A DNA stretch of 64,000 bases, from the NCBI GenBank assembly GCA_964396025.1, contig CAYNBT010000002.1, positions 62,001-126,000 of the forward strand. Direction: 5' to 3'. This DNA is from CAYNBT01 sp964396025 (GTDB lineage: Bacteria; Patescibacteriota; WWE3; UBA101185; UBA10185). Every line of letters starts with the position of its first letter. Positions within the stretch are counted from its first letter, which is position 1. The notes under the pieces are model-generated. The model was given only the letters and a program-made list of their open reading frames with translations. It was not told the origin of the DNA and did not search any database. Both the position numbers and the translations under genes were made by a program. Positions 1-9,117 of the stretch are shown here, piece after piece.

Positions 1-43
1 AACTTGTTGTGAAGGTTATAACACTCTTAAAGGAGTTGGGATT

Positions 44-49
44 TATAAA
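44..49 (+). promoter_or_regulatory. -10 box of a probable leaderless promoter
   Basis: TATAAA is followed by 7 bases and then the ATG of the uracil-DNA glycosylase. That spacing puts the transcription start at or next to the start codon. An AAGGAG lies at 30-35, but it is too far upstream to serve this ATG. Confidence 0.5.
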
Positions 50-56
50 TTAATCC

Positions 57-692
57 ATGGACAAAAAGAATCAACTTGAGCAAATTACTGCAAACATCCG
101 AAATTGTAAAAAATGTAGATTATGTGAGACCGCAAAAAACGCAGTACCTGGAGAGGGTAATCTGGATGCTGAAATTGTTTTTATTGGAGAGGCCCCCGGA
201 GCCACCGAAGATGAGACAGGGCGCCCTTTTGTGGGACGCGCCGGGAGGTTATTGGACAAGCTTTTGCAAGATATCAGTTTAACTAGAGCTGATGTGTGGA
301 TTGGGAATGTTATTAAGCACCGTCCTCCAGAAAACCGCGACCCCTTGCCCGACGAAATAACAGCGTGTATGCCTTATCTAACTATGCAATTGGCCTTGAT
401 AAAGCCAAAGCTTGTGGTAACTCTTGGAAGATACGCTATGAACTACTTTCATAAAGATGGAAAGATTTCTAGAGATCATGGGCACGCCATAAGGCAAGCC
501 CAGTATAGTGTATATCCTTTGTATCACCCCGCGGCTGCTTTAAGGAATCCTAGTGTAGCAAGAGAATTAGTCACAGACTTTAGAAACATTCCAAAGGTTT
601 TAGAGGATTTAAGAAACTCCTCTTACATTGTTGATTCTGATCCAACAACGCAAGAGTTTATAGATAAAGACCAGTTGGGTTTGGGTATTTAG
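57..692 (+). CDS. Family 4 uracil-DNA glycosylase (Fe-S type)
   Basis: This enzyme removes uracil from DNA at the start of base-excision repair. The 211-residue length is normal for family 4. The N-terminus carries clustered cysteines (C17, C20, C23), the active-site motif GEAPG lies near residues 44-48, and the late HPAA motif near 170 matches the family. C104 fits a later Fe-S ligand. The position usually read as NxxKCRPP reads NVIKHRPP here, so one expected cluster cysteine appears to be H88; C23 might substitute for it. The ATG is chosen because TATAAA lies exactly 7 bases upstream, consistent with a leaderless message. RNase J follows on the same strand after 26 bases. Confidence 0.9.
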   Translation: MDKKNQLEQITANIRNCKKCRLCETAKNAVPGEGNLDAEIVFIGEAPGATEDETGRPFVGRAGRLLDKLLQDISLTRADVWIGNVIKHRPPENRDPLPDEITACMPYLTMQLALIKPKLVVTLGRYAMNYFHKDGKISRDHGHAIRQAQYSVYPLYHPAAALRNPSVARELVTDFRNIPKVLEDLRNSSYIVDSDPTTQEFIDKDQLGLGI

Positions 693-718
693 GAAAAGAA
701 TGTTAAATTTAATGCGTT

Positions 719-2425
719 ATGAAATTTATTACAGATAAGTTTATGTCGTTGGCACCTCAGCCACAACTGAAGATTATAAAACTAGGGAGTGATGTTGGCG
801 CTACCAAAAACATGACTGTTTATGAGTGCGGCGACGATATCATTATTGTTGATTGCGGTATTGGATTCCCCGATTCTGATTTACCCGGTGTGGATGTGGT
901 TATTCCCGATATTACCTATCTCTTGGAAAGAAAAGATCGCATAAGAGGCTTATTCGTTTCGCATGGTCATGAAGATCATTTTGGAGCAATACCTTACCTG
1001 ATTGATCAACTCATGAACGTCACAATCTATGCCAATGACCTGGTACAAGGATTTCTAAAGCTCCGTTTAGAGGATCGTGGCATCACCGAGGGAGTTAGTT
1101 TTGTACTGCTTAAAGCAGGTATGGAAGATATAAACTTAGGTAACTTCAAAATTTCTACCTTTAGAGTAAATCACTCTGTTCCTAATTCTTTAGGTTTCGC
1201 TATCAAAACGCCGCAAGGTGTGGTTTTGCATATTGCCGATTATAAAATCGATTGGTCGCCGGTGCTTGATGAACCTATTGAACTAGATAAAATTGCAGAA
1301 TATGGGGACAATGGTGTTTTATGTTTGCTTTCTGATTGTTTGGGCGTAACGCATGAGGGTTATTCCAAGTCAGAGCAAACCTTGGCTCCCACTCTTGATC
1401 TTTTGTTTGAAAAAGCAACGGGGAAGCAGATATTTATAACTACGATTTCTTCTAACATTTCCAGAATGCATCAAGTCATTAGTTCTGCCATAAAAGTTGG
1501 GCGCAAAGTGGTTTATGTTGGTAGATCTATTAAACAAAGTGCCGAAGTTGCAAAAGGTTTGGGATATCTTCCGTTTTCTGATGATGTGATTGTAGATTTG
1601 AGACACATAGATAATTATGATCCAAGCTCCTTGGTTGTAATCATAGCTGGTTGTTATGGTCAACAAGGATCTGCATTACATAGGCTTAGCCAAGGTGAGC
1701 ATAAGCAATTCTCTTTAAATCAAGGCGATTACGTGATATTTTCCGCAGATCCTGGTCCACCAAGCTCTTATGAACCTGTTGAAGCTGTTTTGCATTATCT
1801 TACTGTTGCAGGTGCTGAGGTGATTTATAGTCAAATTCAAGAGAACTTGCATGTCTCTGGTCACGGTATGCGCGGTGACTTACAAACCGTTTCTGCACTT
1901 ACCAAGGCCAAATACTATATTCCTATTGGTGGAACAGCGGCTAAGATGCGTGCTTATGCACACATGGTAGAGGAGTTTGGTGTTAAGAGAGAAAATGTTT
2001 ACGAACTGTTGGAAGGTGAAACTGTAATCTTCGAAGATGGGAATGCACGAATGGGAGAAAAAGTAGAAGTTGAGCAGATTTACATTGATAGTGGAGGCAT
2101 GGATAAGGTCGGTACGGTTGTGATCAAAGACCGCGAGCGTCTTTCTGATGACGGGGTTTTTGTAGTAGTTGTGCCAATCAACAAAGAAAAAAATCAAATT
2201 ATGGGTGGTACTGAGGTCATAACACGCGGATTCATTTATGTTAAAGAAAATAAATCATTGGTAGGAAGATCTAAAGATGTTGTGAACAAACTTTTGGACA
2301 AGCACAAAGGTGAAGATATCGACTGGGGCGTGATAAGGCCAAAGGTGGAGAAAGAGATAGAAAAGTTCTTGCAAAAAGAAACAGGCAGAAAGCCGCTGGT
2401 GATTGTCTCATCAATTCATGTTTAG
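719..2425 (+). CDS. rnj: Ribonuclease J
   Basis: This is a zinc-dependent metallo-beta-lactamase/beta-CASP nuclease with endo- and 5'-exonuclease activity in RNA decay and processing. The signature SHGHEDH lies at residues 81-87, followed by the beta-CASP domain and a C-terminal dimerisation domain; the 568-residue length is typical. A second conserved stretch, HVSGHG, near residues 380-385 matches the late beta-CASP motif. No RNase E homologue is visible in this window, and RNase J is the usual central RNA decay enzyme of CPR bacteria. The gene sits between a DNA-repair gene and ftsK without a shared operon signal; no Shine-Dalgarno sequence precedes the ATG. Confidence 0.95.
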   Translation: MKFITDKFMSLAPQPQLKIIKLGSDVGATKNMTVYECGDDIIIVDCGIGFPDSDLPGVDVVIPDITYLLERKDRIRGLFVSHGHEDHFGAIPYLIDQLMNVTIYANDLVQGFLKLRLEDRGITEGVSFVLLKAGMEDINLGNFKISTFRVNHSVPNSLGFAIKTPQGVVLHIADYKIDWSPVLDEPIELDKIAEYGDNGVLCLLSDCLGVTHEGYSKSEQTLAPTLDLLFEKATGKQIFITTISSNISRMHQVISSAIKVGRKVVYVGRSIKQSAEVAKGLGYLPFSDDVIVDLRHIDNYDPSSLVVIIAGCYGQQGSALHRLSQGEHKQFSLNQGDYVIFSADPGPPSSYEPVEAVLHYLTVAGAEVIYSQIQENLHVSGHGMRGDLQTVSALTKAKYYIPIGGTAAKMRAYAHMVEEFGVKRENVYELLEGETVIFEDGNARMGEKVEVEQIYIDSGGMDKVGTVVIKDRERLSDDGVFVVVVPINKEKNQIMGGTEVITRGFIYVKENKSLVGRSKDVVNKLLDKHKGEDIDWGVIRPKVEKEIEKFLQKETGRKPLVIVSSIHV

Positions 2426-2478
2426 CTGCGGTAGCTTCGAAACAAAGTCTCGTGCAGGAAAACAGTACTAATATTTGT

Positions 2479-2484
2479 TATCAT
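2479..2484 (+). promoter_or_regulatory. -10 box of a probable leaderless promoter (ftsK)
   Basis: TATCAT is followed by 7 bases and the ATG of ftsK, with no ribosome binding site between them. This is the same geometry as at positions 44, 6198 and 14628. Confidence 0.45.
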
Positions 2485-2491
2485 ATCTTCA

Positions 2492-4762
2492 ATGTCCAAA
2501 TCAAAACGGGGTAGAAAGAGGTCAATAAAACTCAAAATCAAGCCGGGAGCTTTGACATCAATTTTTTCGGTATTGTTGGTTATACTTGCAGGTTTGAGCT
2601 TTATTTCGTTTTTTGCTCCTGACTATAGCCTCAATCAAAATATTCAATCTGTATTACGGGGTGCATTCGGGTTTTCTTCAATTCTAATTCCGCCAATTCT
2701 AGCAATTTGGGGTATGCTCTATATCAAGTCATTAAAACTGCCTTTTGTAGAAGTTCGTATTCTTTTTGGACTTATAGGGGCACTCGTAAGCTTGGCTGGC
2801 CTATTCCACATTTTTTATTCACCAGATAATGCGTTAAATATGGCTCAAGAAGGTGTTGGTGGGGGAATTGTTGGTTATCAACTCGCTCAACTTCTTTCAA
2901 ACACCGTAAGTAAGTATGGCGGTTTTTTGGTGCTTCTAGGAACTTTGATGGTTTCTGCAATATTTTTGTTTGATCTTTCCTTTGACGAGTTTTTTGGTCG
3001 AGTTAATGAGTTGCGTGAAAAACTTTCCTTTAGGAAGAGTGGATCTTCTTATGCAGAAAAGAAGCATTCCGAAATGGATGTTCATATTTCTTCTGGGCTT
3101 GATCTGGGGTTAGATAATGAGGATGCTGAAGATAATGAGCCTGCACATCACAGCACTAAAAAGAAACATTTTGAGGCAGAACCTGTAATTGAAGTTATTC
3201 CCACTATGGCAGAACCCCAGAATGTACCCGCAATGGCTGACATGCCTAAGGGCAAAGGTGCTGGATTTAACTCACTGTCGCAGCCGGGACTACCCTATTC
3301 AGACAAAGTATGGGAGCTGCCACCTTTGGAACTACTGCAGGAATCATCAAATGCTCCAATAGATCGCGGTGATGTAAAAGCTCGGGCTAAAATAATTGAA
3401 GACACACTACGTTCTTTTGGTGTTGTTGTAAGGGTGCGAGATATTGACTATGGTCCAACAGTGACTCGTTATGCTCTAGAAGCCGATTCCGGAACTAAAA
3501 TCACTAAAATCTCTAGTTTGCAGTATGACTTAGCTCTGTCGTTGGCTTCGCCTACGGGTTCAGTTAGAATAGAGGCTCCAATTCCGGGCAAGTCCTTAAT
3601 AGGTATTGAGGTTCCAAATAACACCCGTGTACCAGTTTCTTTTAAGGATGTTTTTGTCTCAGATGCAATGCGAGGTGTTAAGTCCAAACTGGGCATAGTA
3701 CTAGGTAAAGATGTTGGAGGGCAAACTCTAGTTTACGATATAGGTAAGATGCCTCACTTGCTCGTGGCAGGAGCTACAGGTTCAGGTAAATCCGTATTTT
3801 TACATTCTTTGATGTTTTCGTTGTTGTATCGCTGCAGCCCTAATGAATGCAAGTTTATTTTGGTTGATCCTAAGAGAGTGGAGTTGATCCATTATGGAGA
3901 TATACCGCACTTGTACACACCGGTGGTTACAGATATAGAAAAAGCCGCGTCCGTGTTCAAATGGGCAGTAGCTGAGATGGAAAGAAGATACAAGCTTTTT
4001 GAGAGTGCCAAAGCAAGAAATATAGAAAGCTACAATGAGAAATCTGGCTTTCAAGCCTTGCCGTACATTATGATCATTGTAGATGAGTTAGGCGAAATTA
4101 TGGTGGCGGACCCAGCCTCAGTGGAGAAATCTATCATTAGGATAGCTCAGTTAGCAAGGGCTACAGGTATTCATCTTGTACTCACTACCCAACGACCTTC
4201 TACAAATGTGGTGACGGGATTGATAAAAGCTAACATCCCTTGTAGGATTGCCTTCAACGTAACGTCAAACATTGATTCCCGTGTCATTATAGACCAACCT
4301 GGCGCAGAAAAATTGATGGGCAAAGGTGATATGTTGTTTGTGCCGCCTGATGTTTCCAAGCCTGTGCGCGTGCAAGGTGCTATGGTAACTGATGCTGAAA
4401 TAGCTAAGCTGGTAAATTATCTAAAGAGTTTTGGTGTTGGTCCTGACTATGCCGCCGATATTCTTACCCAGGGGCCAGAGAAAGATAAAAGTATCTCGGC
4501 TGGTGGAGATTCAACAGACGATTTATTCAATGAGGCCGTTGAAATTGTAGTCTCAGCTAACAAAGCATCTGCCTCGCTTTTGCAAAGGAGATTGTCGGTT
4601 GGGTATGCTAGAGCTGCTCGAATTTTGGACGAACTCGAAGCAAAAAATATCATCGGACCCGCAAAGGGGAGCAAACCCAGGGAAATCTTAGTTCCTGGTG
4701 GTGCATCAGGACCTATTGATGATATAACTTCTGATGAGGATTATGCTGAGGAAGTATTTTAG
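2492..4762 (+). CDS. ftsK: FtsK/SpoIIIE DNA translocase
   Basis: This septal DNA pump moves chromosome ends across the closing division site. The N-terminal 165 residues hold about four membrane segments. An acidic, low-complexity linker follows (about 185-290). The motor domain has Walker A GATGSGKS at about residue 427 and the Walker B region IIIVDELGE near 530. The C-terminal part (about 685-745) matches the winged-helix gamma domain that reads KOPS-like polar sequences. At 756 residues with a short linker it is compact but complete. A RodZ-like gene follows after 28 bases, giving a cell-division and cell-shape neighbourhood. Confidence 0.95.
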   Translation: MSKSKRGRKRSIKLKIKPGALTSIFSVLLVILAGLSFISFFAPDYSLNQNIQSVLRGAFGFSSILIPPILAIWGMLYIKSLKLPFVEVRILFGLIGALVSLAGLFHIFYSPDNALNMAQEGVGGGIVGYQLAQLLSNTVSKYGGFLVLLGTLMVSAIFLFDLSFDEFFGRVNELREKLSFRKSGSSYAEKKHSEMDVHISSGLDLGLDNEDAEDNEPAHHSTKKKHFEAEPVIEVIPTMAEPQNVPAMADMPKGKGAGFNSLSQPGLPYSDKVWELPPLELLQESSNAPIDRGDVKARAKIIEDTLRSFGVVVRVRDIDYGPTVTRYALEADSGTKITKISSLQYDLALSLASPTGSVRIEAPIPGKSLIGIEVPNNTRVPVSFKDVFVSDAMRGVKSKLGIVLGKDVGGQTLVYDIGKMPHLLVAGATGSGKSVFLHSLMFSLLYRCSPNECKFILVDPKRVELIHYGDIPHLYTPVVTDIEKAASVFKWAVAEMERRYKLFESAKARNIESYNEKSGFQALPYIMIIVDELGEIMVADPASVEKSIIRIAQLARATGIHLVLTTQRPSTNVVTGLIKANIPCRIAFNVTSNIDSRVIIDQPGAEKLMGKGDMLFVPPDVSKPVRVQGAMVTDAEIAKLVNYLKSFGVGPDYAADILTQGPEKDKSISAGGDSTDDLFNEAVEIVVSANKASASLLQRRLSVGYARAARILDELEAKNIIGPAKGSKPREILVPGGASGPIDDITSDEDYAEEVF

Positions 4763-4790
4763 TCTCCTTCAACCTTAAGCTAACCATAAT

Positions 4791-5495
4791 ATGAAAAGTG
4801 TTGGACAGATCTTATATTCGCAAAGAAAAGCAAAGAAGTGGAGTTTGGATGACGTTAACAAATTCATCAAAATTCATCCAAAGTATCTTAAAGCCCTAGA
4901 ATCTGGTGATACTACTGTATTTAAAGATAAGATACATGCCCTTGGCTTTTTACGAAACTATGCTGATTTTCTTGAGTTGGATGTAACAACCGTGCTAGCG
5001 CTTTGGCGCAGAGAATTTGGAGGCGAGTTCGGCCTTGCGGGGTTTGTTCCACTAAAAAATGTTCGCTACAAAAGATTAACTTTTTCTCCAGCACAAGGTT
5101 TTTTTGTTATAGCAGTTGCGTTGATTGTTGGTTTTTTCACATACGTCTTTTATCAGTACAAGACTTATTCTGACCTACCTGTATTTGATATTTACTCCCC
5201 TACAAACGATCTGATAACTTCAAAGGATGTGATAAATATACAAGGTCGTATAGACTTTGGCGCCAGTGTTATGGTCAATAATCAAAACATACCATTGAGC
5301 AAGAATGGTATCTTTGCTACAACAGTAAAACTCAATCCAGGACTCAACGTTTTTTCATTTACTTCTTACAACAGAGAAGGGAAAAAGGCAGAAGTTATCC
5401 GAACGGTTATTTATCGACCTGTTACTTCAGGAACCATAGAAGAAGCTCGTGCAGTTACGGAATCTTCTGAGTCTAGTACCAATAGGCTTGACTGA
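4791..5495 (+). CDS. RodZ-like protein: helix-turn-helix, one membrane segment, extracytoplasmic domain
   Basis: Residues 1-70 form an HTH_25-type domain, as in RodZ, where it binds MreB or other cytoskeletal partners rather than DNA. A single membrane helix lies at about 100-120. The remainder (about 125-234) looks like an extracytoplasmic beta-rich domain with repeated Asn/Gly turns, similar to the Ig-like domain fused to HTH_25 in CPR proteins. It lies directly after ftsK, which supports a role in cell shape or division. No mreB is visible in the window, so the partner is unknown. Confidence 0.75.
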   Translation: MKSVGQILYSQRKAKKWSLDDVNKFIKIHPKYLKALESGDTTVFKDKIHALGFLRNYADFLELDVTTVLALWRREFGGEFGLAGFVPLKNVRYKRLTFSPAQGFFVIAVALIVGFFTYVFYQYKTYSDLPVFDIYSPTNDLITSKDVINIQGRIDFGASVMVNNQNIPLSKNGIFATTVKLNPGLNVFSFTSYNREGKKAEVIRTVIYRPVTSGTIEEARAVTESSESSTNRLD

Positions 5496-5594
5496 TTTTT
5501 TTGAGAATGCAATACTGAATTTAGTATTTTTATACATCTGCCCAAACTTGTATAGATCACTTGATCTGTTTGTGTTTGTAGCAATGTAAATTCA

Positions 5595-5858
5595 TTGGAT
5601 ATACAGGTTGTAATCGTAATCATACTTTCTCTTTTGACCATCAATTTGTTAGTGGTTGGTGTCTATGTGGTATTGGTGCTTAGAGATGTTCGTCAAACGG
5701 TCAAACGCGTTAACTCTGTTTTGGAAACTGTAGATACTTTCAGCTCTTCTCTTTCAAGTCCCATTTCTACCATCATTACTGTAACCAGTGCTTTATCTGA
5801 AGGCATTAAAGCGTTCAAAAACTTAAAAAATTTGAGAGATGACAATAGCGATGTGTGA
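5595..5858 (+). CDS. Small single-pass membrane protein, DUF948-like
   Basis: The 87-residue protein begins with a long hydrophobic helix (about residues 4-27). An amphipathic stretch with heptad-like Val/Leu spacing follows, ending in basic and acidic residues. The layout resembles DUF948 proteins, which often sit beside YtxH-like genes, as this one does. The reading frame opens with TTG at 5595; no ATG fits before the membrane helix. The stop overlaps the start of the next gene (ATGTGTGA), so the two are translationally coupled. Function unknown; a cell-envelope role is only inferred. Confidence 0.6.
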   Translation: MDIQVVIVIILSLLTINLLVVGVYVVLVLRDVRQTVKRVNSVLETVDTFSSSLSSPISTIITVTSALSEGIKAFKNLKNLRDDNSDV

Positions 5859-6135
5859 TAACAAACATCATTCGCCACATTCTGGTGGATTTACGACTGG
5901 CATGCTTTTTGGTGCAATACTTGGTATAGCAGCAGGGGTCTTATTGGCACCTGCAAAGGGTGAAGACACGCGTAAGAAACTTCAAAGTGCCAAAGAAGAT
6001 TATGCTAAAAAAGCATCTGATACTGTTGAGCAAATACAGCAGCTGTTTGCTGAAGATCAGTTAGTTGAAGGTGCTGAGAAATCAGCCAAATCCTCCAAGA
6101 AAAGAAAGCTCTTTAAGGGAGCAAGAAAATCCTAA
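5851..6135 (+). CDS. YtxH-domain small membrane protein
   Basis: The 94-residue protein starts with the short MCDNKHHSPHSGG leader, then a glycine-rich membrane helix ending in the LLAPAKGEDTRKKL signature of the YtxH family, then a coiled tail rich in Lys and Glu. I chose the ATG at 5851, which overlaps the upstream stop codon; an in-frame ATG at 5839 would add four residues. YtxH proteins are general-stress-associated in Firmicutes, but their biochemical role is unknown. Confidence 0.75.
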   Translation: MCDNKHHSPHSGGFTTGMLFGAILGIAAGVLLAPAKGEDTRKKLQSAKEDYAKKASDTVEQIQQLFAEDQLVEGAEKSAKSSKKRKLFKGARKS

Positions 6136-6197
6136 AGTTAGCATAATATGGTGGATTAAGTGTTGCTGCGAGTATAGTGGTTTATTCACGTATGGTA

Positions 6198-6203
6198 TAA
6201 AAT
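6198..6203 (+). promoter_or_regulatory. -10 box of a probable leaderless promoter
   Basis: TAAAAT lies 7 bases before the ATG at 6211, with no Shine-Dalgarno sequence in the gap. Confidence 0.4.
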
Positions 6204-6210
6204 ACTAACT

Positions 6211-6675
6211 ATGGATACAAATGCACAAAATACATCTGATCCTAATATTCAGCCTAATTCGCCTGATTTAAGTTTTCAACCAAGCGCTTCGGTATCCGGC
6301 GAAAGTGGGGTTCATGTTGAGATCCCTGTTGTTGCACCTATCTCAGTTGAGCATACTCCCGAGCCTGTTGTAGAGCAGCCTGTAGAACAGACTGTAGAAC
6401 AACCTGTAGAGTTGGCGCCAGAAGTTTATAAAACTCCTGAAACTGTTGAAACTATATCACCCGCCCCAACGGTTGTTTTGAGTGAAGACCCTCTTGCCGA
6501 AAACGTTGTACCGCTGCCAAAAGCTATGCCTGTTGTTGAATCAATTGTAGACAAGAGAACTAATCATGAATCACTTGCAAAGGTAAAACCCAATGCCGAC
6601 CCTGTAACTCTTGATGCAGATAAGAACGAAGAAGAGTTTATTGCTGGAGTGGAAATTGCCCATGAACATAAATAG
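6211..6675 (+). CDS. Low-complexity Pro/Val/Glu-rich protein, unknown function
   Basis: The 154-residue protein has no membrane segment and no recognisable fold. Its centre repeats a VEQPVEQ-type unit three or four times (about residues 52-70), and the whole chain is acidic and proline-rich, so it is probably disordered. It overlaps the following ATPase gene by 14 bases, so the two are probably translated together. That ATPase is membrane-anchored at its N-terminus, so this protein could be a flexible linker or adaptor for the complex. This is inference from position only. Confidence 0.6.
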   Translation: MDTNAQNTSDPNIQPNSPDLSFQPSASVSGESGVHVEIPVVAPISVEHTPEPVVEQPVEQTVEQPVELAPEVYKTPETVETISPAPTVVLSEDPLAENVVPLPKAMPVVESIVDKRTNHESLAKVKPNADPVTLDADKNEEEFIAGVEIAHEHK

Positions 6676-9094
6676 CTCGATCAACACTATTATGTGGCTT
6701 TGGATAGCAGGTTTGGTTGCGCTGATGATTGGGACTATTGTTTTCAAATATTACATTGGTAAAAAAAGAAGAGAGTATGAAGCTTCAAACCAATTTAAGC
6801 TCACATTCTTACAAATAAAACTTCCTCCTCAAAACGAGATCGAGATAAAAGCCGCCGAGCATATGTTTTCCAGTTTTATGGGGTTTAAGAAATCATTTTG
6901 GGATACACTCAAGACTGGGCAACATAGGATTTCATTTGAAATTGTTTCAAAAGTCGAAGGTATTGCTTTCTATGTTGTGGTCCCCGATGATATTGCACTA
7001 CATGTTGAAAAGCAGATAAACGCAGCTTATCCAACTGCCGAAATTGATATTATCGATCCAGAAGAAATCTGGGATCGTGGTGCACATACAGCAATCATGG
7101 AGCTTGGACTTTCGGGTCCGGATTATTATCCGATCAAGAACCATGAGGACATTGGTGGTGACGCACTTAGTGCTATCACCAGTTCCATGAGCAAGCTGGG
7201 TCCAGATGATGTGCTTACGGTGCAATTTCTTGTAAAGCCAGCTTCAGAGAATTGGCGTAAATCTGGTAAGAGCTATATTGGTAAAATCAAAAACCGTGCA
7301 AACGATCCGAACAAACAGGTCAATATTGATACAGCTCATTTGGAGGGTGTAGAAAAGAAAATTTCAAAACCCGGTTTTGATACTGTGATAAGGGTAGTTT
7401 CAATCTCTAGTGATAAGTTTACCTCTGATGCCCATCTCAGAGCCCTAGAGACAGCATTTGAACAGTTCACTGATGTAAATTACAACAGGTTTGTGGCCAA
7501 GCGTCTCAAATCATCAAAAAAATTTATTGATGACTTTATTCACAGAAGAATGCGCGCTGTTGAATGGTTTATCCCGCTGTTTGATATCTCCTTGAAAAAG
7601 AATACTTCTGTCTTGAATATCTCTGAAATGGCCACTGTGTTTCATTTTCCAAACAAAAACATCCAAACCCCAAATATTATCTGGCTTGGTGCTAGAAAGG
7701 CACCTGCACCTGCGAATGTACCAAAAGAGGGGATATTGCTTGGGCAGAATCAATACCGTGGTACTGTCACACCGGTACACATGAAAGACGGGGATCGCCG
7801 TAGGCACATGTATATTATAGGGCAAACCGGTACAGGAAAATCAGAATTTTTGAAAGCTCTGGTCCTTCAGGACATCAAAGCGGGTAAAGGTGTAGCGCTT
7901 ATTGACCCTCACGGTAGTGATATAGATGATATTTTGCAAAGAATTCCTGAGGAACGTAAAGACGATGTGATCTTGTTTGATGTTTCCGATACACAGCGGC
8001 CGTTAGGTCTAAACATACTTGAATGGCAAACTGAGGAACAAAAGAATATGTTGATCAACGCTTTTATTGGTTTGTTGTACAAGCTATATGACCCAAATCG
8101 CCAAGGAATTATTGGACCAAAGCTTGAACGTGCTGTTAGAAACATTATGCTTACAGCGATGGTAGATAGAGAGGCTACATTGGTTGATGTATTACGTTTA
8201 TTGATTGATAACGAGTATTCCAAAAAATTCTTGCCTTTGGTAAAAGATCCTTTGGTAAAACGTTATTGGACTGATGAGGTTGCCAAAACCAGCGACTTCC
8301 ACAAGAGCGAAACCATGGGCTACTTTGTTTCAAAGTTTGATAGGTTTATCACCGAAAGCACCATGCGCAATATTCTGGGTCAGCCAAAATCGGCATTGGA
8401 CTTCTCCAAAATTATGGCAGAGAAAAAGATCTTCCTTGCCGATTTATCCAAAGGGAAAATTGGTGAAGAAAATGCCACGTTCTTGGGTTTGATCATTGTT
8501 CCAAGGATTTTGATGGCTGCTCTGCAGCGTGCTACGTTACTAGGTCAGGGAATTCAATTCCCTGATTTTTACCTGTATGTAGATGAGTTCCAAAACTTTG
8601 CTACGCCCGATTTTGCCACAATCTTATCTGAAGCTAGAAAATATAAACTTAACTTGATAGTAGCCAACCAGTTTATTGCGCAACTTTCTGATGAGATCAA
8701 AACAGCAATTTTTGGTAACGTGGGAACTATGGCTTCGTTCCGAATTGGTATAGATGATTCAGAATATTTGGCCACGCAGTTTTCGCCGATTTTTGAGGCC
8801 AATGACTTGATCAACAATCCTATGGGAAGTGCTTGTGTAAGATTGTTGATAGATGGGCACCCATCAATTCCATTTTCAATGCAAGTGCCTTGGGATAAAG
8901 AGCGTAATGACCTTTCTCTTATATACGGTGAGTTTTCAAAAAATCAAAACATTGGACAAGAAATACGTCAGCGTTCTAGAATGACTTATGGTCGCCCAGT
9001 TGCCGAAGTGGAAGAGTTTATAAACAAGCGTGCCGGTTTTGACGAGCCGCCCATACAAGCTCCTCCTCAACTGAAAAGGGAGATCAGGTTTTAA
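6662..9094 (+). CDS. Membrane-anchored VirD4/TraG-like (DUF87-type) ATPase
   Basis: After a single N-terminal membrane helix (about residues 12-30) comes a large domain of about 340 residues and then a hexameric-motor ATPase domain. Walker A is GQTGTGKS at about residue 387. Walker B is VDEFQNF near residue 640, followed by the SEARKY segment typical of TraD/TraG-type coupling proteins. The likely start is the ATG at 6662, inside the upstream gene; an earlier in-frame start at 6611 would add 17 non-hydrophobic residues. Proteins of this architecture are common in CPR genomes and are annotated as type IV secretion or DNA-translocation ATPases. No other conjugation gene is visible, so the substrate (DNA or protein) is not known. 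Confidence 0.75.
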   Translation: MNINSSINTIMWLWIAGLVALMIGTIVFKYYIGKKRREYEASNQFKLTFLQIKLPPQNEIEIKAAEHMFSSFMGFKKSFWDTLKTGQHRISFEIVSKVEGIAFYVVVPDDIALHVEKQINAAYPTAEIDIIDPEEIWDRGAHTAIMELGLSGPDYYPIKNHEDIGGDALSAITSSMSKLGPDDVLTVQFLVKPASENWRKSGKSYIGKIKNRANDPNKQVNIDTAHLEGVEKKISKPGFDTVIRVVSISSDKFTSDAHLRALETAFEQFTDVNYNRFVAKRLKSSKKFIDDFIHRRMRAVEWFIPLFDISLKKNTSVLNISEMATVFHFPNKNIQTPNIIWLGARKAPAPANVPKEGILLGQNQYRGTVTPVHMKDGDRRRHMYIIGQTGTGKSEFLKALVLQDIKAGKGVALIDPHGSDIDDILQRIPEERKDDVILFDVSDTQRPLGLNILEWQTEEQKNMLINAFIGLLYKLYDPNRQGIIGPKLERAVRNIMLTAMVDREATLVDVLRLLIDNEYSKKFLPLVKDPLVKRYWTDEVAKTSDFHKSETMGYFVSKFDRFITESTMRNILGQPKSALDFSKIMAEKKIFLADLSKGKIGEENATFLGLIIVPRILMAALQRATLLGQGIQFPDFYLYVDEFQNFATPDFATILSEARKYKLNLIVANQFIAQLSDEIKTAIFGNVGTMASFRIGIDDSEYLATQFSPIFEANDLINNPMGSACVRLLIDGHPSIPFSMQVPWDKERNDLSLIYGEFSKNQNIGQEIRQRSRMTYGRPVAEVEEFINKRAGFDEPPIQAPPQLKREIRF

Positions 9095-9117
9095 TATGAA
9101 AGTTTTTAACTAATACT

